From contig JADJBR010000009.1 of the NCBI GenBank assembly GCA_016703645.1, forward strand, positions 487,935 through 551,934: a stretch of DNA of 64,000 nucleotides. Direction: 5' to 3'. Source of the DNA: Zoogloea sp. Lineage in GTDB: Bacteria; Pseudomonadota; Gammaproteobacteria; Burkholderiales; Rhodocyclaceae. Each line of letters begins with the position of its first letter. The first letter of the stretch is position 1. The notes beneath the pieces are model-generated. The model ran no database searches. It was given only the letters and a program-made list of their open reading frames with translations, and was not told the DNA's origin. Made by a program: the position numbers and the translations under genes. Positions 57,553 to 64,000 of this stretch are shown one piece after another.

Positions 57553-58032
57553 TCAATGCACGGCGAATGGCGCCTGCTCCTCTTCATCTTCTTCGGATTC
57601 GTTGAGCAGCTCGTCGAGGATCAGGCCGTTGATGGGACGGTCCTGCTGCCACAGCACCATCAGCACGATCACCTTAAGGTTCTCCAGCTCGATCTCGGTC
57701 TCACCGAGAGCAAGGGCTCGCTCAACGATCATCTCACGGCATTCGGAATCAAGGATGCCGGCATTTTCAAGAAAAAGCAGGAAACCCCGGCATTCGACCC
57801 CCAGGCGGACCTGTTCGTCGTCGGAGTAGATGCGCAGGGACCCCGCGCGGGAGAACTGGGCCGGCCGCTCTCCATCGGATAGCTGGCGCAACCCGGACAG
57901 CCATTCAAGGGCTTCGGTGATTTCTTCTTCCTCGAAGCCGGCGGCGGTAAGCTTGCGGGCCAGTTGCGCGGGTTCCGGGCACGCATCGGCGTGGACGTAG
58001 TTCTCGAAGAGGTACACGAGGATATCGAACAT
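57553..58032 (-). CDS. smg: Smg (DUF494) family protein
   Basis: 159 residues: MFDILVYLFENYV, then LARKLTAAGFEEEEI and the C-terminal LENLKVIVLMVLWQQDRPIN, all typical of Smg. It ends with an acidic tail. The function is not established; the gene is regularly linked to dprA and def/fmt, as here (26 bp after dprA). Confidence 0.92.
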   Translation of the reverse strand: MFDILVYLFENYVHADACPEPAQLARKLTAAGFEEEEITEALEWLSGLRQLSDGERPAQFSRAGSLRIYSDDEQVRLGVECRGFLLFLENAGILDSECREMIVERALALGETEIELENLKVIVLMVLWQQDRPINGLILDELLNESEEDEEEQAPFAVH

Positions 58033-58058
58033 GGCGCGTAGGCCTGAGGCCGGTCATT

Positions 58059-59147
58059 TTAGAGACGCTGGAGGCGCCCTCCGGGCAGGCGGGCAACCCG
58101 TCCTTCGAGCTCCAGCGATAGCAGAATGGCGGAGAGCGCTTCCGGCGTCAAGCTGGTGCGGTGCACCAGGGTATCCACATCCACCGGGTCATGGCCGAGC
58201 GCAGACAACACCGTGTCGTCACCCGCATCACCCTGGATCGGTGCAATGCCACGTATCGGCGCGGCTTCCGGCGCAGGGAAGCGAAGCTCCTCGAGTATGT
58301 CTTCGGCACATTCGACAAGCTTGGCCCCATCGCGGATCAGACGATGGCAGCCCTTCGTCACGGGGGAGTGAATGGACCCCGGGATGGCAAAAACCTCGCG
58401 TCCGCAATCAATGGCGAGCCTGGCGGTAATCAGCGAACCGCTCTTGAGCGCAGCCTCCACGACCAGCACGCCCCTTGCCAAACCGGCGATGAGCCGGTTA
58501 CGACGGGGAAAGTTGTGGGCCAGCGGCCCAAGCCCCAGGGGAAACTCGCTGACGATGGCCCCTTCGGCGGCGATGCGCCGCGCCAGATCACCATTGCGCG
58601 CCGGGTAGATCCGGTCGGCCCCGGTGCCGATCACGGCGACGGTACGACCGGGGCCGCTCAGACCACCCCGGTGGGCCGCCGCATCGATGCCCAAGGCAAG
58701 GCCGCTGACGATTCCCAGCCCACCCCGGGAAAGACTGGCAGAGAAGGCTTCGGCGTTGGCTTCGCCCTGGGGCGTGGCGCTGCGGGCCCCCACCACGGCA
58801 ATGGCCTCGCGCGACAAGAGCGCGACGTCACCTTTGACATACAGACACACGGGCGGATCCGGAATTTCCAGCAGGGATGCGGGGTAGGCGGGATCACCCA
58901 GGGTCAGGAGGGTGTTGCCCGGCTCATCCGCCCACTGGAGCGCCCTGGTCACCGCCTCACCAGCGTCGTGGTCGAGGAGGAGGCGGGCCACGGGGCTGCC
59001 GACCACCGCCGCCAGGGCACTGTGACCGGCATCAAAGATGGCATCGGGCAAGCCGAAGGCCGCCAGCAACTGGCGCTGGGCCGCCGCGCCCAATCCCGGC
59101 GTCAGGCTCAGGCGCAGCCAGGATGCAAGAGGGTGCCGCGCCTCCAA
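58059..59147 (-). CDS. dprA: DNA-processing protein DprA
   Basis: 362 residues. N-terminal SAM-like region (LRLSLTPGLGAAAQRQLL), Rossmann domain (about 85-300) with AVVGARSATPQGE, SGLALGIDAAAHRG, FPRRNRLIAGLARGVLVVEA and a C-terminal winged-helix-like domain (LSALGHDPVDVDTLVHRT). It loads RecA on incoming single-stranded DNA in natural transformation. It begins 14 bp after the LysM gene. Confidence 0.95.
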   Translation of the reverse strand: MEARHPLASWLRLSLTPGLGAAAQRQLLAAFGLPDAIFDAGHSALAAVVGSPVARLLLDHDAGEAVTRALQWADEPGNTLLTLGDPAYPASLLEIPDPPVCLYVKGDVALLSREAIAVVGARSATPQGEANAEAFSASLSRGGLGIVSGLALGIDAAAHRGGLSGPGRTVAVIGTGADRIYPARNGDLARRIAAEGAIVSEFPLGLGPLAHNFPRRNRLIAGLARGVLVVEAALKSGSLITARLAIDCGREVFAIPGSIHSPVTKGCHRLIRDGAKLVECAEDILEELRFPAPEAAPIRGIAPIQGDAGDDTVLSALGHDPVDVDTLVHRTSLTPEALSAILLSLELEGRVARLPGGRLQRL

Positions 59148-59161
59148 GGGGGAACCGTTCG

Positions 59162-60271
59162 TCAGGGCTTGCGGACGCTGTCGGAAACCGCAGCGGGGCC
59201 ATCACTTTCCATCACCAGGGCGTAGGCCACCCGCTCAAAGACCCGGAACACGAACACCAGGCCATACCGATGCTCGGGCAGCTTGTATCGCTGTGCCGGC
59301 CCGACGTTGTCTTCCCGGTAGATGGTCTCTCCCCGGTTGCGGTGGAGGGCCAGCACGTGGCCGACCTCAACCTGGTCGCGCTTGCCGACGCTGATGGCCA
59401 CTACGTTGTGGCGGCCCGCGCCGCCAACCCCGTTGTAAATCGATACCACCCGACCGGTCAGTTCCTGCTCGGGGGCATGGGGCACGTAACTCGGCAGATC
59501 CGAAGGGCCGGCCGGCAGGAGGCGATCCCCCTTGCCGATCTCCTGCTTGAAGGACGTGACGATGAGGCTTGCCGGGATGGGCGCCCCTTCCCGGGTGGTC
59601 TCGGTTTCTCCATCGGCATCGGGCGCAAGCACCCCGGCCTGGGCACTCACCCGGGCCTGGCCGAGGTAGGCGGCCTCGAACCCCAAGAGCTCACCGGTAA
59701 GCGGATCCTTGAGGGGGCTGGCCTTGCGATAGATATTCCAGTTGCTGATTTCCGGATTGATGCGGGTCGCGAAAATGGTGTCACCCGGGCTGGTGAACAC
59801 GCGGCCCTCCTGGGTCGCCACGACGATGCCGGCCCTGACGTCATCAGCGTCGTCAACGATCAAAGGCTCGGACAGGAAGGGCAGGATGGCCCGCAGGGGA
59901 ATGCTCTGGATGGCATTGCGCGCCGGATCGGAATAGACCTGCGGGAAACGCTTTTCATAGAGGGGCCGATCCTGCGGACCGCCGATGCGCTTGCCCAGCT
60001 TCAGCGTGGGGCCGTTGCGGTCAAGGACGACAACCTGCCCCGGGTAGATCAGGTGAGGGTTGCGGATTTCCTCGCGGTTCAAGCGCCACACATCGGGCCA
60101 GCGCCAGGGTTCGCGCAGGAATTTTCCGGAGATACCCCACAGGGTGTCACCGGACACCACCACGTGACTGTCGGGGGCGTCGTCGGCCAGCCGGATCGGA
60201 CCGGCGGCTCCAGCACCGGCAGGAACCAGGGCGGCGACGCCGATGAGGAGGGCGGATATAATGCGGATCAT
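59162..60271 (-). CDS. LysM-domain secreted protein
   Basis: 369 residues from ATG 60271 (signal peptide IISALLIGVAALVPAGAGAA); the upstream frame would put charged residues before it. A LysM domain spans about 38-90 (VVVSGDTLWGISGKFL ... NPHLIYPGQVVVL) and should bind peptidoglycan. The rest is beta-rich and forms a conserved betaproteobacterial architecture of unknown function. It is divergent from def with a 144-bp spacer and lies at the start of the dprA-smg transcript. Confidence 0.9.
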   Translation of the reverse strand: MIRIISALLIGVAALVPAGAGAAGPIRLADDAPDSHVVVSGDTLWGISGKFLREPWRWPDVWRLNREEIRNPHLIYPGQVVVLDRNGPTLKLGKRIGGPQDRPLYEKRFPQVYSDPARNAIQSIPLRAILPFLSEPLIVDDADDVRAGIVVATQEGRVFTSPGDTIFATRINPEISNWNIYRKASPLKDPLTGELLGFEAAYLGQARVSAQAGVLAPDADGETETTREGAPIPASLIVTSFKQEIGKGDRLLPAGPSDLPSYVPHAPEQELTGRVVSIYNGVGGAGRHNVVAISVGKRDQVEVGHVLALHRNRGETIYREDNVGPAQRYKLPEHRYGLVFVFRVFERVAYALVMESDGPAAVSDSVRKP

Positions 60272-60415
60272 GGGAATTGCGCTCGCTTTCGGCGGACAGT
60301 TGCGCCGCATCGTGGGCAGTCTGTGTTGCGGAGCCTGATGCCCTCTCCGTCAAGACGCAGGCATCGCATATTTCGCTCAAAATTCTGCACGTAAAGTCTT
60401 CATCCGGCAATATTT

Positions 60416-60919
60416 ATGGCCCTTCTACCCATTCTCCGCTACCCCGACCCACGCCTCCACACCCGCGCAGCGCCCGTGCGCGAGGTGAATGACGAAATCC
60501 GTCAGCTGGTCGCCGACATGGCGGAAACCATGTACGAGGCGCCGGGCATCGGTCTTGCCGCCACCCAGGTGAACGTTCATCAGCGCGTTGTGGTCATCGA
60601 CACGTCAGAAGACAAATCTGCCCTACTGGCCCTGATCAACCCCGAGATCATCGCCCGATCGGGCGAGCAGGTCTGTGAGGAAGGGTGTCTGTCGGTGCCT
60701 GGCATCTACGACAAGGTCAGCCGTGCCGAGACCGTGCGGGTACGGGCCCTCGACCAGCAAGGCAAAACCTTCGAGCTCGACGCCGAGGGCCTGCTGGCCG
60801 TGTGCATCCAGCACGAACTCGACCACCTGGAAGGCAAGGTCTTCGTTGAATACCTGTCCCAGCTCAAACAGACCCGCATCAAGGGCAAACTGGCCAAGAA
60901 GGCCCGGATCACCGCCTGA
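60416..60919 (+). CDS. def: Peptide deformylase
   Basis: 167 residues with all three motifs: [18 protein letters not shown] (metal Cys) and [12 protein letters not shown] (two metal His plus the catalytic Glu). It removes the formyl group from nascent proteins. Its TGA overlaps the fmt ATG, so the formylation and deformylation enzymes are translated together. Confidence 0.97.
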   Translation: MALLPILRYPDPRLHTRAAPVREVNDEIRQLVADMAETMYEAPGIGLAATQVNVHQRVVVIDTSEDKSALLALINPEIIARSGEQVCEEGCLSVPGIYDKVSRAETVRVRALDQQGKTFELDAEGLLAVCIQHELDHLEGKVFVEYLSQLKQTRIKGKLAKKARITA

Positions 60920-61839
60920 TGAAAGTCGCTTTCGCCGGAACCCCCGAGTTCGCCGCCATCGCCCTCGAAGCCATCCTTGCGGCCGGTTTCGAAGTCCCCC
61001 TGGTCCTGACCCAGCCCGACCGCCCGGCAGGGCGTGGCATGCAACTCCAGCCCAGCCCGGTCAAACAGGTGGCCGTGGCCGCCGGCATCCCGGTGCACCA
61101 GCCCGAGAAGCTGCGCACTGCCGAGCAACAGGCACCCCTGGCCGAAGCCGGGGTCGACGTGCTGGTGGTGGCTGCCTACGGCATCATCCTGCCCCAGGCC
61201 GTGCTTGATCTGCCGCGCCTTGGCTGCCTCAACATCCACGGCTCGCTGCTGCCCCGCTGGCGGGGTGCCGCGCCCATCCACCGGGCCATCCAGGCCGGTG
61301 ACACGGAAACCGGCATCACCATCATGCAGATGGATGCCGGCCTCGATACCGGGCCGATGCTGCTCAAGCGCGCCGAACCGATCAACGCCGACGACACCAC
61401 CGGTGGTCTCCACGACCGCCTGGCCTGGCTGGGTGCCGAGATGATCGTCGAGGCCCTCGAAGCCCTGCCAGGGGGCCTCGCCGCCACGCCACAGCCCGCC
61501 GACGGGGTCACCTACGCCGCCAAGATCGGCAAGGCCGAAGCCATCGTGGACTGGACCCGGCCGGCCGTCGAGCTCGAACGCATGGTCCGCGCCTTCAATC
61601 CCTTTCCCGGCGCCATCGCCACCCATGGCGAGACCCCGGTCAAGCTGTGGCGGGCACGGGCCATCGACGCCAGTGGCACGCCGGGCGAGGTACTGCTGGC
61701 CGAAGGTGCCGGTGTGATCGTGGCCTGCGGCGAAGGCTCCCTGTGCATCACCGAACTGCAAAAACCCGGCGCCAAACGCCTCTCCGCCGCCGACTTCCTG
61801 CGGGGCATGCCGATTGCCGTGGGTAGCCGCTTTGCCTGA
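60919..61839 (+). CDS. fmt: Methionyl-tRNA formyltransferase
   Basis: 306 residues: [40 protein letters not shown] (catalytic Asn/His region and folate-binding), [12 protein letters not shown] and the C-terminal tRNA-binding domain starting about residue 205. It formylates Met-tRNAfMet using 10-formyl-tetrahydrofolate. Confidence 0.97.
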   Translation: MKVAFAGTPEFAAIALEAILAAGFEVPLVLTQPDRPAGRGMQLQPSPVKQVAVAAGIPVHQPEKLRTAEQQAPLAEAGVDVLVVAAYGIILPQAVLDLPRLGCLNIHGSLLPRWRGAAPIHRAIQAGDTETGITIMQMDAGLDTGPMLLKRAEPINADDTTGGLHDRLAWLGAEMIVEALEALPGGLAATPQPADGVTYAAKIGKAEAIVDWTRPAVELERMVRAFNPFPGAIATHGETPVKLWRARAIDASGTPGEVLLAEGAGVIVACGEGSLCITELQKPGAKRLSAADFLRGMPIAVGSRFA

Positions 61840-61929
61840 CAAAGCGCTTCAGCCCATTGAATTTTTTGCAACGCGCCCCATCTAAACTTTCGCTTTCCGC
61901 ATTAACCATCGAAAGGACGGATACACGCA

Positions 61930-62781
61930 ATGCTAGGCAACTGGCTCAAGACCTCGATCCTGATGGCTGGAATCATCGCCCTCTTCGGGGCGATCGGCGC
62001 CATGATCGGCGGCAAGTCGGGAATGCTCCTCGCGCTGCTTTTCGGCGGCGCGATGAACATCTTCTCCTACTGGTTCTCCGACAAGATGGTCCTGCGCATG
62101 TACAACGCGCAGGAAGTGGACGAAACAAGCTCCCCCTACCTCTACAACATGGTGCGCGAGCTGGCCGGGCGCGCCCAGCTACCGATGCCCAAGGTCTACA
62201 TCATCCATGAAGACCAGCCCAACGCCTTCGCCACCGGGCGCAACCCCGACAACGCCGCCGTAGCGGCTACCACCGGCATCCTGCAGATGCTCAGCGCGCG
62301 CGAGCTGCGCGGCGTGATGGCCCACGAACTGGCCCACGTGAAGCATCGGGACATCCTGATGTCGACCATTTCCGCCACCATGGCCGGTGCCATCTCAGCC
62401 CTGGCCAATTTCGCCATGTTCTTTGGCGGGCGTGACGAGAACGGCCGCCCGTCCAACCCGATCGCCTCCATCGCCGTGGCCCTGCTGGCACCGCTGGCGG
62501 CCAGCCTGATCCAGATGGCGATCTCCCGCGCCCGCGAGTTCGAGGCCGACCGGGGCGGCGCCGAAATTGCCGGCGACCCCCACGCGCTGGCCGATGCCCT
62601 GCTGAAGATCGACGCCTTCGCCCGCGGCATTCCGATGCCGACCGCCGAGGCACACCCCGAAACCGGCCAGATGATGATCATGAACCCGCTCTCCGGCGGT
62701 GGCCTGCGCGGCCTGTTCAGCACCCATCCGGCAACCGAAGAGCGGGTTGCCCGTCTGCGCGCGCTGGCAGCAGGCCGCTGA
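61930..62781 (+). CDS. htpX: Membrane zinc protease HtpX
   Basis: 283 residues, M48 family. Two N-terminal helices ([37 protein letters not shown]), the zinc site [13 protein letters not shown] and the third ligand Glu in [17 protein letters not shown]. It degrades damaged membrane proteins in the cytoplasmic membrane. AAAGGACGG about 10 bases ahead supports the ATG at 61930. A terminator follows. Confidence 0.96.
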   Translation: MLGNWLKTSILMAGIIALFGAIGAMIGGKSGMLLALLFGGAMNIFSYWFSDKMVLRMYNAQEVDETSSPYLYNMVRELAGRAQLPMPKVYIIHEDQPNAFATGRNPDNAAVAATTGILQMLSARELRGVMAHELAHVKHRDILMSTISATMAGAISALANFAMFFGGRDENGRPSNPIASIAVALLAPLAASLIQMAISRAREFEADRGGAEIAGDPHALADALLKIDAFARGIPMPTAEAHPETGQMMIMNPLSGGGLRGLFSTHPATEERVARLRALAAGR

Positions 62782-62806
62782 CAGGCCTCGTGTCCCAAGC
62801 CCGATG

Positions 62807-62826
62807 AACCCGGCTCCGGCCGGGTT
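62807..62826 (+). terminator. Terminator after htpX
   Basis: AACCCGGC and GCCGGGTT form a perfect 8-bp stem with a TCCG loop, followed by CTTCGCTTT. It is located between the convergent htpX and histidine kinase genes and may act on both strands. Confidence 0.72.
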
Positions 62827-62834
62827 CTTCGCTT

Positions 62835-64000
62835 TCAGCGCGGCGCAGGCAGCGGCAGCGTCACCCGGAAGCAACTGCCCTTGCCAGGGGAGCTGCTCAC
62901 TTCAAGGTGTCCGCCGTGGCTGAGCACGATACGGTAGGCGGATGACAGGCCGAGCCCACGCCCCTCCCCCACCGGACGGGTCGTGAAGAAGGGCTCGAAG
63001 ATGCGTGCCCGGGTCGCCTCGTCCATGCCGCACCCATCGTCTTCCACCTCCACCACCAGGCTCTCACCCCGGGGCATAGCCCGGACCACGATGGTACCGA
63101 CGGCACCCTCCAGGGCCCGGAAGGCATTGTCGAGCAAGGCCTTGAAGGCCTCCACCAGCAGGGTCGGATTGCCCTGCAGCGCAGGGAGGGCCCCGTAGCT
63201 GCGGACGAGGGCCTGCCCCGGTCTACGACTGCCGCTGGTCGCGTGGATGGCTTCCTCAAGGATCTTCGCAGATGGCAGCTCGCGGGTCTCCGTCGGGCCG
63301 GGACTGGCGAAATCCTGCAGGGCATGGATGATGTCCGACACCTGGCCCAGACCCCGATTGGATTCCGCGACCAGGGTGGGGAGATCCTCGCGGATGAAAT
63401 CCAGGTCGGTGCCACTGCGGGCGGCGGCCCAGACATCCGCGCTGGCGCCACCGGAAACCAGGCGCTCCGCCGTATCCGCCAACGCAAGCAGGCGCTCCGC
63501 GTACTCGCGCAGGGTACCCAGGTTGGACGCCACGTAACCGAGGGGCGTGTTGATCTCATGGGCCACGCCTGCCGCCAGCTGCCCGACGGCAGCCAGTTTG
63601 TCCGCTTCAAGCAAACGGACGCGGGTCTCCTGCAGGGAGTCCAGGGTCTGCCGGAGGGTTTGATTGGCGGTGCTCAGCTCGGCCGTCCGCTCAGCCACCC
63701 GCTGCTCAAGGCTGGTATTGATCCGGGCAAGCTCGCCGTTGCGCTCGGCCACGAGACCAAGCAGATTGCGGACGGCGGCGATCAGGGCCATGTTGCCGGG
63801 ATCACTGCCGTGGCTGGCGGCCGCCTCGAAAGCCGCCTCCGCGGTGGCCCCCCTTTCCACCTCCCGTAGCTGACGGGCCATGCTCTGGTCGGTGTCAAGG
63901 ATGTGGAATGTCAGCCAGCTAGTGACGAAACGATACAGCACCGGCACCGCCCGGGTCGGATCGGCCGTGCCGCGCATCGCCTCCACCTGGGCGACGAAGT
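62835..64000 (-). CDS. Histidine kinase with hemerythrin-like N-terminal region, partial
   Basis: The N-terminus lies beyond the right edge; an internal ATG at 63986 is not the true start because the reading frame runs through it. The visible part starts with the tail of a bacteriohemerythrin-like region (VTSWLTFHILDTDQSMARQL), which normally binds a di-iron centre and oxygen. A coiled coil follows, then the phospho-acceptor helix VGQLAAGVAHEINTPLGYVA and the ATPase domain (LLDNAFRALEG, DDGCGMD, GRGLGLSSAYRIV). An oxygen-sensing role is an inference. No response regulator gene is seen in the window. Confidence 0.85.
   Translation of the reverse strand, partial: FVAQVEAMRGTADPTRAVPVLYRFVTSWLTFHILDTDQSMARQLREVERGATAEAAFEAAASHGSDPGNMALIAAVRNLLGLVAERNGELARINTSLEQRVAERTAELSTANQTLRQTLDSLQETRVRLLEADKLAAVGQLAAGVAHEINTPLGYVASNLGTLREYAERLLALADTAERLVSGGASADVWAAARSGTDLDFIREDLPTLVAESNRGLGQVSDIIHALQDFASPGPTETRELPSAKILEEAIHATSGSRRPGQALVRSYGALPALQGNPTLLVEAFKALLDNAFRALEGAVGTIVVRAMPRGESLVVEVEDDGCGMDEATRARIFEPFFTTRPVGEGRGLGLSSAYRIVLSHGGHLEVSSSPGKGSCFRVTLPLPAPR

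Overview
This window is about 64 kb of high-G+C chromosome from a free-living Gram-negative bacterium, most likely a betaproteobacterium of the Rhodocyclales type (Azospira/Azoarcus/Thauera-like). That placement is an inference from gene content: nirBDC with a PP2C-kinase fusion, BPSS1780-family membrane proteins, DUF1631, double-length UvrA, and the blocks nadD-rsfS-rlmH-maf-rng and topB-smg-dprA-LysM/def-fmt-htpX. No rRNA, tRNA or CRISPR array was found.

Layout. 1-7.4 kb is accessory: a VOC protein, a MITE beside a frameshifted IS5-family element, a hydrolase lipoprotein, a broken DUF4124 gene, a ParDE-type toxin-antitoxin pair and an A+T-rich DUF262-HNH nuclease gene. 7.4-11.6 kb holds a three-gene c-di-GMP module (diguanylate cyclase, YfiR, TonB-dependent receptor). 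11.7-14.1 kb holds a second toxin-antitoxin pair and a doubly frameshifted DDE insertion sequence. 14.1-22.8 kb is a leftward nitrogen operon: nirB, nirD, a nirC-type transporter, a PP2C-kinase fusion, a TIR-like protein and modD. Its control region shows a sigma-54 promoter, an NtrC-like site and tandem hexaloop hairpins that fit ANTAR (NasT-type) antitermination. 22.8-25.6 kb is an operon of a J-domain protein and three unknown proteins. 25.8-33.6 kb is mainly housekeeping: thrB, two BPSS1780-type membrane proteins, nadD, rsfS, rlmH, maf and rng, followed by an unusual HhH protein. 33.8-35.3 kb is an intact IS1182-family element. 35.9-42.7 kb is a complete tripartite ABC efflux operon behind a perfect TetR-type operator. 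42.7-53.7 kb contains a PhnD-like protein, a Sel1 protein, phospholipase A, a giant tandem UvrA (frameshifted), DUF1631 and a small membrane protein. 53.9-64 kb contains an HDOD protein, topB, smg, dprA, a LysM protein, def, fmt, htpX and a hemerythrin-like histidine kinase cut by the window edge.

How the parts work together. The nir operon joins nitrite import and reduction to a signalling kinase/phosphatase and a molybdenum-related gene, under apparent dual control by nitrogen status and nitrate/nitrite. The efflux genes are translationally coupled and form an outer-membrane channel, adaptor, double ATPase and two permeases. Three mobile elements sit exactly on stop codons, so their host genes survive.

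Caution: six frameshifts in five genes, several in G/C runs, suggest either real decay or residual indel errors in the assembly.
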